DNA from: Pestalotiopsis fici W106-1
Taxonomy: Eukaryota; Ascomycota; Sordariomycetes; Amphisphaeriales; Sporocadaceae
Assembly (NCBI RefSeq): GCF_000516985.1
Contig: NW_006917102.1
Coordinates: 2,117,681-2,181,680, forward strand
Reading direction: 5' to 3'
DNA length: 64,000 nucleotides
The notes beneath the pieces are model-generated. The model was not told where the DNA came from. It was given only the letters and a program-made list of their open reading frames with translations, and ran no database searches. Both the position numbers and the translations under genes were made by a program. Below are positions 24,894 to 35,235 of this stretch, one piece after another (within the stretch, counting starts at the first letter, position 1; each line of letters starts with the position of its first letter).

Positions 24894-26639
24894 TTCTATT
24901 GCCGTGTAGGTGCGACCTCAATCGTGGTCGACGATGGAGAGAGTTTTGTGGTGTAAAACCTCGAGTTGAGCAATGAGCTGGCAATTGAACACGAAACACA
25001 CAAGCCCCCCAACGGCTAACTAACTACTAGGGAAGCTCCCCCAGACTCGGCGGGTCCAACCCCGAGCCAAGCAATCAAGCTCCAACACCCAGCCCTCGAA
25101 GGCCGACACCTCTGGGGAGTTTTTGGAAGCGTCAGCCCCAGCTTCGCTAGGGACCTGATTCGCTACATTGTGCACACATGATGTAGGTACCTAGGCACCC
25201 AGGCACACTGCCCGTAGCACGAGGTAATACCAACTTTGAAGGCTTAGGTACCTAACTTTCAACGCCCCTGCATTACCTTGGACCAACCTACAATTAAGCT
25301 GGATTAGTACCTATTTGATAGCTACCATTGAGCTAGGGGTTTCCGTTCTCGGCGCCACACTTGGGCAGTGGCGCACCTGTACGAGATAGACTTCTTGCAA
25401 ATATATATGTAGTATATTCTGGCATATAGATATGACGTCGTCAAATTTTACACATGGACTTAGTTATTCAATCATTGTTTCATTCATACCTCCAGAGAGC
25501 TGCCTCTTTGTTGACTTAAATCCACGAGACCTGAGTATTCCATTACATCTGCTTTGGTCCTACGCCGGAAACAGTGATAGGGTGGAAGAGTCGTACTTCG
25601 ATAGATGCCAAAAACAATGGATCTATCAAGAGCGGCAGCGAATAAGAGTGTATTCTCTTTCCATGTCCGTCTCATCCTCCTCTTTCATATATATATTGGG
25701 TGCTGTTTCGTGCTTTGGTCCTTGACCACCTAGTACCTTGGCACTGGAAGGCTTGTGCTATAAAGCACAATAAAGTGCATCGATACCTACGTAACGGCTC
25801 TGAGCGGCGGGAAATTATTGGTTCGAGCTGGTTCATGCATCAAGACCGCCTGACTATACCATTGAAAGGCTGTAGGGTCAAGATGCAGTATCTTAGGAAA
25901 GCCATATTGGAGGAGGGGGGCCTGTATACTACACGTATTCACATATACACAAGAGGAAAGGTGGGGGGGTGGTTCTGGTCACGCCAGGTGCTTGAGATGG
26001 ACGCAGGAGACATATGAAGGATGATCGCTCAGGTTATTTCTGGTAGCTGAATCTGATTTGGGCAAGCGGCCAAATCGAGTAGCCAATCGTTATGCCCACC
26101 TCCTATACAATTTCTATAACGTTTCAACTTCAATTAAGATACTGCGGATAGATCAAAGTTCTATTGTATCCTTTCCGTGGGTTTATATGATCACCATTAT
26201 AATAAGCGTATGAAGATCTAGCAGTGTAATGAGATATTTGAGACTAAATACTCGATTTAGCAAGAAGAGTCTCTAAAATTGTTGATGACGAGGCCGATAT
26301 ATACTACCTGGTAAATCATACCTGCAATAGAGCTCCAGCCTGTTTCTTTATTTTCTTCGAGGCAGTTCCCAAACTGCTAATAATAGATAAAGAGATATTC
26401 CTAAGGTTATAATACTTTCACAACAAATACATACATCCGGCTCAAAACGGATGCTCCAACATCCCATGTCGCATCACCCACAGTCTCGTCGCCCAACCCA
26501 GTGTGGGAATGGTTACCAACCGCTTTTGCAGCTTTATAACATTATTATAACAAATTCAAAGAGGAGACATCTCCGCTTCTAGCTGGAGACACGATTAGGG
26601 ACTTTGAATATATTCTGATTAAATCACAAATTGGGCACC
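24894..26639. other. Intergenic, no supported gene
   Basis: Promoter of the glucosidase II beta gene at the left, then AT-richer spacer from about 26040. Several GGTACCTA/TAGGTACC-type motifs lie between 25183 and 25315. The reading frames in this stretch (for example 25432-25725) lack any pattern. Confidence 0.55.
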
Positions 26640-26729
26640 GACTTAGTGGTGTAGTGGTTATCACGCTTGTCTCACAATAGCTTCCCTGAAGTACACAAGA
26701 GGTCCCCAGTTCGAACCTGGGCTGAGTCA
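26640..26729 (+). tRNA. tRNA-Val (anticodon CAC) with an intron
   Basis: The acceptor stem GACTTAG pairs with CTGAGTC, followed by discriminator A. The D arm is TGGTGTAGTGGTTATCA. The anticodon stem CTTGT pairs with ACAAG, with anticodon CAC at 26673-26675. The T arm CCCAGTTCGAACCTGGG is canonical. About 17 extra bases after the anticodon form a nuclear tRNA intron. Internal A and B box promoter elements are inherent in the D and T arms. Confidence 0.9.
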
Positions 26730-28440
26730 TTTTTGCTTTAGGACTACATCTATATTATATGTACGTGTGGATGATATCTTTATTTTGCTCCGTTAAAAGT
26801 GAAGCTGCGATATTTGTATACCGTGTTACTTGAGTGTTTTTTTTTTGTTTTTCGTTTTTTTTGTATGCGTGTCGCTTTAGGCTATAAGTGACCTTGTAAT
26901 GATAATTACGATTAATAGGTCCTCTTTTCAGTAAGATCTATTTGTGTGCAATCATTTACTTAACACACGCAGGAATTAAAGTGGTAGCAGCATCGACGAT
27001 ACTATTATCTTATATATTAGTAACTCCCATTGTAAGCAACCCTCGTCTTGGCAAACGGACTCTACTTCTAATAGGTATATATTAGAAGGTAAGTCGAGGA
27101 TATCCATGCTGCACTTTTCCAAGAAATAGATGCTCGTTTCATAATACTTGCCAGCTCGATATATATTTCTGGCCATTTTATTACGTCGGGTTCGACAAGA
27201 AGCTTATTCTCCGGGACGAAAAATGGGGGAAATAAAGAGCTTCGTGTGCTTTACATTACGCAAGGTGGTAATTATATTGATACGATGCGGATTATCCCAA
27301 AATTGCCTCCCATTCCAAGCCCTGGTATGTGAATGCAGTTTGGGCTAGCTCCTGGCAATTGCCAGATACCAATCGATTCCATTCCATTTCAGCGGAAAAA
27401 AGAAAACCGCAGGAAATCGGCCAGCCCGAAGTTGTGGCTGTGATTCGGTGTCTTTCCACGGAAAGTAGCAGGAGGTAAGCATGTCCTGATTCGTTGATCA
27501 ACGGGCCACCGGAACAAAAAATCATACTACTATGTACATATTATACCCAGACCCTTCGCAATACGCGTCTCGTGCCCATGCCCATTATCCACAAGGGGAC
27601 CCTTGGACGGGGTCTCCGCTTTCCCTGCAATGGCACATGCTGCAGGTAGCGATGCAGAGCTGACGGAAACGTTGTTTAGAAAGTTTCTAGAAGCGCTGAT
27701 CGTCCATAACATAAGACTTGATCGCGTGACTTGGCTCAGATCCTTCGAGCAAACGTGATTACTGTTGACATACGATCATCTAATATATTGAACGGGCATT
27801 TGAAGCCCTAGTATCATGAACAAGAGCATTGCATTTGACTTGAGGGTAAAGTGTATAACAAAACTTGTCACAAGTTCGGTGAAATTTTTTCTTCTCCACC
27901 AAAGGTGAATCCCTTGGCTTTCAGAAATGAGCAAGTGAGAGACGATCATCGGCTCTACAGTCGCATGAGACGGATCGAAGATGTCATATAATCAGCGAAT
28001 ATACGCCAAGGCCGTTGAAGAGCCGGGTGGGTAAGAGGCTTGGAGACAAGAGCTTGAAAACAAAACGTAAATTTGTCTTGGCAGACAAAACAAGACTTTT
28101 TGCCACGGCCGGCTGATGATTGTCCTGCTGGCTGGCTCCCTCCACTCCTTGATCAGACATCGACATATACCATTGAGCTCGATCACCGCAAGCTTTCGTG
28201 AACATTCAATAGCTGGAACCCTAAGCAGCAAATCAACACAAACAGCTAAGCTGAGGCATGAAGACAAAATCTGCTCGGAGCAAATGGGGTCCAGGCGACC
28301 GATGAGAACCGGCGGCGTCTTTGCCTAGACCCGATGGCTTGGGTCATGCCGTTGGATCTCCAGTGTTATTGAATATTGCATAGTAGTATCTGGTGGTCGA
28401 GCTCGACTGAGTTATGGCCAATAGAAAGACACGGCTTCGA
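26730..28440. other. Intergenic, AT-rich, no supported gene
   Basis: AT-rich to about 27290 with T runs (26837-26860), then mixed composition. The small frames at 27292-27525 and 27992-28267 have no domain or splice support. No terminal repeats or transposase-like frames are seen. Confidence 0.5.
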
Positions 28441-28452
28441 GAACAGCCAAAA

Positions 28453-28458
28453 CACGTG
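28453..28458. promoter_or_regulatory. CACGTG E-box upstream of the phosphate symporter gene
   Basis: A CACGTG core lies 918 bp before the PHO89 start codon. Fungal phosphate regulators of the Pho4/NUC-1 bHLH class bind CACGTG. A single hexamer is expected by chance every 4 kb, so its value comes from the second copy at 28707. Confidence 0.4.
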
Positions 28459-28681
28459 CGGCAATGGAGTCCTGTTATTGTGTGCCATTCTGCTGGGTGG
28501 GCGTCTTAATACAGTAGTAGTGTTTCTCCTAGTCATTCCGTCGTTCCATGCATGCGTACGAGAGAAGAAGAAGAAAGAGGAAAATTCGGTTGCACGGGCG
28601 TGAAGGCTGGGGTCGGCAGGTCCAATGAGGTTGGGTCTGACGGACGACTTACACAAACTCGTTGGGTCTTGGCGGGAGATC

Positions 28682-28714
28682 GACCATATAGACCATATAG
28701 ACCACCCACGTGGG
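28682..28714. promoter_or_regulatory. Two 9-bp direct repeats followed by palindromic CACGTG box
   Basis: Two copies of GACCATATA (28682-28690, 28691-28699) run directly into a 10-bp palindrome CCCACGTGGG (28705-28714) that contains the CACGTG core. The site lies about 660 bp before the phosphate symporter start and is a candidate Pho4/NUC-1 target controlling phosphate-starvation induction. Confidence 0.45.
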
Positions 28715-29375
28715 GAGTTGGCGCGCTCTCATTCGAGATTCCGGGGAAATCCTCAACCTGCAGCCAAGCCCCGCTAAGAGCCTCATCCGCGCCGCCATGG
28801 CTGGGTGCTGCTCCGGTCCGCACCCATCCCAAGCCATCCAAGCGGATATAAACACCCTTTCGAGACCTGCCAAGATTGATATCTCGGTAGCGGCTTCAGC
28901 TTTGCAACTTCTGGGAAGTTCGAGGCCACGCAGACGACGGTGCAAGAGGGCGTCGATTGCGCTGCCCGTTGCCATTTGATTCTTGGCGGCCCTGGCGAAT
29001 CACGTATCGCAATGCCGCAACGCGCAGGCGGAGGATAGGGTGGCACAACCGTATTGCTGCTTGGGTTGGTCCATATCGTGGATCAATCTAGTCACTGTCT
29101 CCCACTTCTATACGCCATCCTCGGACGTCGGTGTCCCAAGCAGGTAAGTGTGGGATGTTGCAAAAAAGGCCAAGACTTCAAGAGACGGACAGCCAAGACA
29201 CAATGGAGAGATTCCTTGCGTCGTACTGCAGCGCCGAGCCATATGAGAGAGTTCAGATAAAAGCTCTCGATCTCGCTCCTCTGCTCCGTCTACTGATGTC
29301 CCGGGCGTCAGCAATCCAAACCACCAAGACAACCACAGTACTGCCGATAGAACAGCTCGCCAGCGACTTTTCAAA

Positions 29376-31365
29376 ATGGCGCTCGACCAGTACACTTATG
29401 TCTTTGTTATCGGCACGTTGTTTGCCATGCTTGATGCATACAACAACGGTGCAAGTAAGTAAATGGCATCTGCTTGTTTTTTGGTATCGCTTGGGCGTGG
29501 GGAAAGCCTCTAGCTGGAATCCATTCTTCGAGTGTTGCATGCACGCCGACCAAGACTTGATCAAAGAAACTAATAAGACTACGCAGACGATGTTGCCAAC
29601 GCCTGGGCTACCAGTGTCTCATCGAGATCCATCTCGTATCGGCAGGCCATGGTCCTGGGCACCATATTCGAGCTCCTTGGTGCCATCCTAGTCGGTGCTC
29701 GTACCGCCGATACGATCAAGAACAACATCATCCCCAACACGGCCTTCCGCGGTGATGCCGGCGTCCAGATGCTTGCCTTCACCTGTGCCTTGGCTGCTGC
29801 TTCGACCTGGGTCATGTGGTGCACTCGCCACTCTGCTCACGTTTCTTCGACATATTCGCTGATCTCGGCCGTTGCTGGAGTCGGTGTTGCCACTGTCGGC
29901 GCCAGCCAGGTGCAGTGGGGATGGTACGATGGAAAGGGTCTCGGTGCCATCTTTGCAGGTCTCTTCATGGCCCCCGCCATCTCTGCTGGTTTTGCCGCCA
30001 CCATTTTCATGCTCATCAAGGTTGTCGTGCACATGCGCAAGAACCCAGTGCCCTGGTCCGTGTGGGCATCGCCGTTCTTTTTCCTGATTGCCGGCACCAT
30101 CTGCACCTTGTCCATTGTCTACAAGGGATCTCCAAACCTCGGCCTCAACAAGAAACCCTCCTGGTACATTGCTGCTGTCGTTGTCGGTGTCGGCGCCGGA
30201 CTCTTTGTCCTCTCGGCCATTTTCTTCGTTCCCTACGTCTACGCAAAGGTGATCAACAAGGACCACAGCGTCAAGTGGTGGATGTTCATCTACGGCCCTG
30301 CTCTCTTCAAGCGCCCCATTGTTGAGGGCGCCGAGCAGGCCAAGGTTCCCAACTATGCCGTAGTTCAGGAAGATGAGGAGCACAGCTCTGCCCACTCTGC
30401 CAAGTCCAGTGCCGAATCGGCCGAGGGAGTCATGGTCAACGATGACAACGAGAAGAAGCTTGTCCAGAGCGAGGCGAAGCAGCTCACCTACAAGGAACTG
30501 GCTGAGGCTGGCGAGCGCAAGCACAAGGCCAAGCTCCTGAAGAAGCGCGGCCCAATGGGCTGGGCCATGCGCACTTTGCGTGACAACCCCATGGGCCCTG
30601 GTGAGATTTACGAGCTCCAGAACATCAAGATCCTCTTGAAGCGTATCCCTGCCATGATCACCTGTGGTGCTCTCTACGGTTTTCATTACGACATTCACGC
30701 TGCCCAGACAGGTGTTGAGGGAACTCCCGAGGGTGCTCGCATGCAGAGAGTCTACTCCTACGCCGAGAAGTACCCCAACGAGGTCGAGCACTCCTTCTCG
30801 TTCATCCAGGTCATCACGGCCTGCACGGCTTCGTTCGCTCACGGCGCCAACGATATTGGAAACTCGGTTGGCCCCTGGGCCGTTATCTACTCTGCCTGGT
30901 CCACCGGTAGCGCTGCTGCCTCCAAGGCATCCGTCCCTGTCTGGCAGCTGGCCGTTCTGGCCATCATGATCTCGTTGGGTTTGATCACTTACGGCTACAA
31001 CATCATGAAGGGTAAGCCACCACCGTCTCGCCGCCTTGCGAAGAACTCCCCACCATTTACTGACCTGATTTCTAGTCATGGGCAACAAGCTCACTTATCA
31101 CTCTCCATCGCGTGGCTCGTCTATGGAGATGGGCGCTGCCATCACAGTCTTGATCTTTTCTCAGTTCTCGCTCCCAGTGTCGACTTCCATGTGCATCACG
31201 GGAGCCACCGTCGGCGTCGGCCTGTGCAACGGCACATTCAAGGCCGTCAACTGGCAGCGTGTCGGTCTCTTGGTCCTGTCCTGGATCATGACCATCCCCA
31301 TCGCCGGTACCCTTGGAGGTGTCCTGATGGGTCTCTTCCTCAACGCTCCTCACTTTTCCTCTTGA
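29376..31365 (+). CDS. PHO89: Sodium/phosphate symporter of the Pho89/PHO-4 (PiT) family
   Basis: Three exons: 29376-29454, 29587-31011 and 31076-31365. Introns (GTAAGT...GCAG, GTAAGC...CTAG) are both phase 1, giving 597 aa. The two signature repeats of the inorganic phosphate transporter family are present: GANDVANAW, built across the first intron, in the N half, and AHGANDIGNSVGP in the C half. Conserved HVSSTYSL and VSTSMCITGATVG segments match the PiT fold. I count around ten to twelve hydrophobic segments, split by a long hydrophilic loop (about residues 235-335) that is Ser/Glu/Lys-rich and cytosolic in homologues. The family imports phosphate with Na+ at the plasma membrane, mainly at alkaline pH and under phosphate starvation. 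CACGTG boxes upstream fit Pho4/NUC-1 control. The 468-aa frame on the opposite strand is a shadow. Confidence 0.95.
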
Positions 31366-31635
31366 AAGAAAAATAAAATAACTAGTGTGGTTGAGGCCGC
31401 ATTTCCTAATGAATGTACCGATACCCGAACGACATTTGATATGCCATAGATTATATACTCTGACAGTAACATTTCAAAAGCTTGTGCATTTTTTCTCTAT
31501 TTCCATTTTATCTCACATCAAGTAGTCCCAAGTTATCTAAAGCCTCTGTGTTGAAGGCATTGAAATCGTCTTTTATTTTTCTCCCCATTCTTGATTCCTG
31601 AAAGGTCGTAGTTGTGAATCAGCCATCAATATGCC

Positions 31636-32073
31636 TTATGTCTCCTGATATCCTCGACTTGGTTGTTCTTCCCATCTATGAATCCTACATCTTTTCGTCC
31701 ATGTTCTTCTCGCATTCCGTAGTAAATCGGGTTTCCTAGATGTGCTCTTTGGCATGTGAATCATGATTTTCGTAAGTTTCTCTTGTGCCGTGTCACTCTT
31801 GCCCGTACTTCCGCCCTTGGAAGCCGAGATATTCTGCGTAAAAGCCACAGCTCTGGAAAGTGCTGTTGAAGGTTGCAATACAGGCGCCTGCATCATGAAA
31901 GCCTTGCCATCATTAGCACTTCCAGAAGTGGCGTTTCGTGCCATGACCACTGAAGGAGCCGGGGGATTTGGAGTACTTGATGACCTGGAGCGTCGAATTT
32001 TTAGCGGTCAGCCTATGATGAATTCGGATTGTACCTACAGAGTATTTTGGAGTTGAACAAAGAAACCAATCAT
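31636..32073 (-). CDS. Hypothetical basic protein, 127 aa
   Basis: Two exons on the minus strand, 32039-32073 and 31636-31984. Intron 31985-32038 has donor GTAGGT, a GCTGAC branch and acceptor CCAG, and the phases close. The product begins MIGFFVQLQNTL and continues Ser/Thr/Ala-rich, with a strongly basic C-terminal third (STSRKPDLLRNARRTWTKR). I recognise no domain. The call rests only on the coherent splice signals and open frame; the tail-to-tail position with PHO89 (270 bp) is compatible. It could be a chance frame in an untranslated region. Confidence 0.3.
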
Positions 32074-32491
32074 GGCGCAGAGAGGGCATTATGTACGATT
32101 GTCGTCTGTAGAAGTAAATTGAAAATGCTCAAGCCTTTGCATGATTCATTTGTATTCGCCGAGGTTACGATGCATGAAAGAAAGGGTGGGTGATCCCGAA
32201 ACAATTTATTCTATGATTCACCAATGCCCGGTGCTTGGGTTGGATTCATCCATTTATAAAACACAATCATTAAAACTTCCTGACCTTGGTTGTCTCGGCT
32301 GAACTCCTGTCAACTCCAATGTTTCTTGATGCGCGTTGCGTGTGACCGCAAACAGTGTGCGTTATCGTCTTTCCGACTGGAAGCGAAGACCGTCTCTAAT
32401 GAAGTCAAATTCCAGTAATCTCACCCCCGAAGGAATAGGGCAGGCATCCTTCACCACCACAGAGTGTACCCATAGGGCACCTCGTGACAGC
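32074..32491. other. Intergenic, no supported gene
   Basis: About 420 bp between two minus-strand genes, so promoter of the hypothetical gene and 3' region of the SERF-like gene. Nothing distinctive is visible. Confidence 0.5.
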
Positions 32492-32888
32492 CTAAAAGTC
32501 GTTGGGCCAGCACTTTTCCTTGGGCCACAGCTTAGGGTCGTGGGTGCCAGCGTGCACCTCCAACTGGATTTTGTTGGTGTTGACAATCTCCTTGCGACAG
32601 TTTTGGCACTGAATCAACAGGGTTAGTCATGTAGTAATCCATTGTGCATTTCTATCCAAGCCTTACGATGGATGTGGGCTTGGGAGCCTTGACCGGGAGA
32701 CCATTGGCCTTGACGGCGGCGCGAGTACCGGCCTTATCACCAGCCTTCTGCTCACGAGCTCTCTAGTGGGGGGGGAGTTCAGTGTCAGTCAAATGATGTA
32801 TGTGCGGGCGTTGTAAACAGGTCACAAATCCGTCGTGTCACAACTGGTGTGCTTCATCACCTACTCTGTCCTTCTTGCTGATGGGCAT
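32492..32888 (-). CDS. Small SERF/4F5-like protein with a zinc-finger C-terminus
   Basis: Three exons on the minus strand: 32865-32888, 32667-32762 and 32492-32608, all phase 0, giving 78 aa. Donors are GTAGGT and GTAAGG; the second intron has a perfect GACTAAC branch. The N-terminal part (MPISKKDR|AREQKAGDK) is a short basic SERF/4F5 segment. The C-terminal part is ICQNCRKE...VHAGTHDPKLWP: CxxC plus two later His, the zinc-binding module known from plant At2g23090-type proteins. Related proteins are small, basic, and nuclear or cytosolic, and SERF-type segments have been linked to protein aggregation. The exact role here is unknown. The first coding exon is only eight codons long, which an automatic caller may miss. 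Confidence 0.85.
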
Positions 32889-33796
32889 GATGATAATGAT
32901 CTGTGGAGGGGACTTCTTGAAATCTTGCAATGTTGTAGAATCAAAGACGCGGTCAAGAGGAGAGAAAAAAAAAATTGGAAACAGAGAAAAGAGCAAGAGG
33001 GAAAAAAATCCATCGAAAGCTCTGGCGCTTAAAGCAGGGAAACTTCCTAATTCGGCTAGTTCAATATTTTCTAGAGGGAAGAAGAAAAAAACCACGAAAA
33101 TACATATTGCTTAATGATTGCTGCATATAAACGTTCACACAAATTAGATGCTGATTTATATAATAACTAGTGTTTTGAAATCAAATTATCATGCTTAATT
33201 AATTACAATCAGGGTTTTTACAAAGAATAAATACAAAGGGGCTATTTGAGAAGACTTTTCCCCGGTATTTATTAGGTTTAAATCAAAGCATTTTCATTCC
33301 AACCTATGACATTCAAATAATAAGTAAATTCTATAATGTGTATAAAGGATTATTAGGTTACGTATAATAACGCAAGTCAGTTAAATCGTTGCAAAATCAT
33401 TTACCTTATAAACTTGCAGTCCATTGGCTATCCCTTCTCTTATTATTTTGATTTCATATTTCTCTCTCTTCCCCGTAAATAGCTAGTTTAACCTGCAAGC
33501 TTGGAGGAAACCGATGCGGGGCAGGCAAGAGGAACCTCCGCTTCTCACCACTTTTGAATGAAATCGGAGTTTGCAAAGGACTTTGCATCTCAAGAAAAAA
33601 AAAAGGAGGAGTCATTCGAGGCAGGCAGCTTAATGATTCTTCTAATGTCATGGAATAACCGGTGACCACAAGAGGAATCCCAAGCAAGCACTCACTGACT
33701 GCACTGGCGCGACAAGAGAACGGGGGAAAGAAAACCTAGGTTAGCAAGACGAGGGAAGGAAAATCAGCAAAAAGGAATTGACACATTTGAAATGCT
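32889..33796. other. Intergenic, AT-rich, no supported gene
   Basis: A short purine-rich leader zone (32940-33100) gives way to an AT-rich stretch (about 33110-33460). The frames here are short and of low complexity. No RNA gene apart from the tRNA to the right. Confidence 0.5.
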
Positions 33797-33897
33797 TGGC
33801 GTCACCCGGAATCGAACCGGGGTCTTCACGGTATTGCCCGTGGTCGCAGAATGATTCACTCCACAACGTGATGTACTGACCACTATACTATGACACC
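33797..33897 (-). tRNA. tRNA-His (anticodon GTG) with an intron
   Basis: On the minus strand the acceptor stem GGTGTCA pairs with TGACGCC, with discriminator A. The D arm is TAGTATAGTGGTCAGTA. The anticodon stem TCACG/CGTGA frames anticodon GTG (33862-33864). The T arm is CCCCGGTTCGATTCCGGG. About 28 extra bases after the anticodon form the intron. The single open question is the exact intron boundary. Confidence 0.9.
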
Positions 33898-35235
33898 TCG
33901 GCTCTTGTCTGTTGGGGATGAGCGCTTTATTTAAAAATATGACACTAGTATTAGATCCCGCATTAAAAATTTTTCGATTTTGCACAAATGAGGGGCTTGC
34001 CGATTAGAATGACCTGGGAAAACACTAAACACGACCATGTTACAAGCATCGAAGTATGTTTTTCTCAAAGAAAACCTTGCAGCTGAGCACTACCAAACTC
34101 TTGAATTCAAGAGAATAATTACAGTATCAATATTCCATACACATCTACGAGAGCGAGATACTCTTGTCGACGCAAACGCTTGGAGTGGGTTAGAAAAGGG
34201 TAGTACAATATAGGTAGTCAGCAGCACGCCTAGGCGAGGCGCAGCTTCACTAAAATCCGCCCATCTGAAGCGGCTGTGCAGCTGAGTACTAGATGGAGAT
34301 GCCAACTTTACTTACTGGGTAGGTAGGTAGGTAGGCATTTAATACACTTGATAAGCGGTTACATTAGTTTGGTGGGCTTTGTTACTGGTGTCCTTCTCCT
34401 TCTTCCTGTGTTCCAGCTATGATTCGTCTTTCAGGTGCTCGCTTCATCTTGATCATGTATCTCTGATGTTCGGTCCACATGGCGCTGGCGGCGGACTTCT
34501 CACTTCGTACCAGTGGCAGTGCCCATGGAGTATGGGCCCGGCTGATTGGTAGACTGCCTTGTCATCCTTCAATCACAGAATGCTAAACTGCATCTCCTAA
34601 CAATCTGTCGTTTTGCTGCCTATCATTTGATGAATTGACCATTTCTGGAAATTGATGTGTAAACTTGAAGAAACAGCACCCGGAAAAACCCAATCCGTAC
34701 GCTCATGCTATACCTCTCTCTTAGGGGGTCCCATTGACACATGATTGGTCTTAGACACGAGCAAAAATCGCAGGGCATTGCCTGGCTTACAAGGGCCTTT
34801 CAGCATTCCTAAGACACATTTCTAGTCATCCTGTGCCCAACGTGCAACGTGCTTATGCCCCGCTACCTGAGGTATCCAGTGGATGTCGCAAGCCAGTTTA
34901 TATCCCTATTTACTAGCGTTCCAGACGAAGACACACGCTTGGTATTAAATTTTGAATCCGGTCAAATCACTGCCCGGATCCATGATATCGAGACTTGTAG
35001 CTGAAGTACATGGGAGAGGCGATGCTCGTGTTCCTATGCTCTACAAAAACCAGCCTGTGTAGCTACGTCCATTTCTTTGTCTGTCACTTCAAGCCATATA
35101 TTTGATACATACTCCCAAGCCTTTGTCTGTAGTCTGGGAACAAAGATCAGCGCGCCTTTTATACCTCCGGAGATCTTGCAAGAAATCACACAGCATCCTC
35201 TCATCTTCGGGACATCTAACACAACATTAAGCACT
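33898..35235. other. Intergenic, no supported gene
   Basis: The upstream zone of the VWA-Hint gene. It contains a (GGTA)n run near 34318 and otherwise no pattern. Short frames such as 35077-35382 could in principle hold an extra 5' exon of the VWA gene, but none has splice support better than the one chosen. Confidence 0.45.
34318..34335. repeat. (GGTA)n short tandem repeat
   Basis: Four and a half copies of GGTA in direct tandem. Similar TAGG/CCTA motifs recur in other spacers of this window (2571, 25183, 38141-38598, 38908, 46046, 49969), always outside the genes. Confidence 0.8.

Noticed and set aside
25810..25835. GGTTCGAGCTGGTTC resembling a tRNA T arm
   Set aside because: The stem does not pair and no acceptor or D arm surrounds it.
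29688..31094. 468-aa minus-strand frame opposite PHO89
   Set aside because: It is a shadow of the strongly coding plus strand with its two GAND signatures; its own sequence is Asp/Gly/Leu-repetitive and has no fold.
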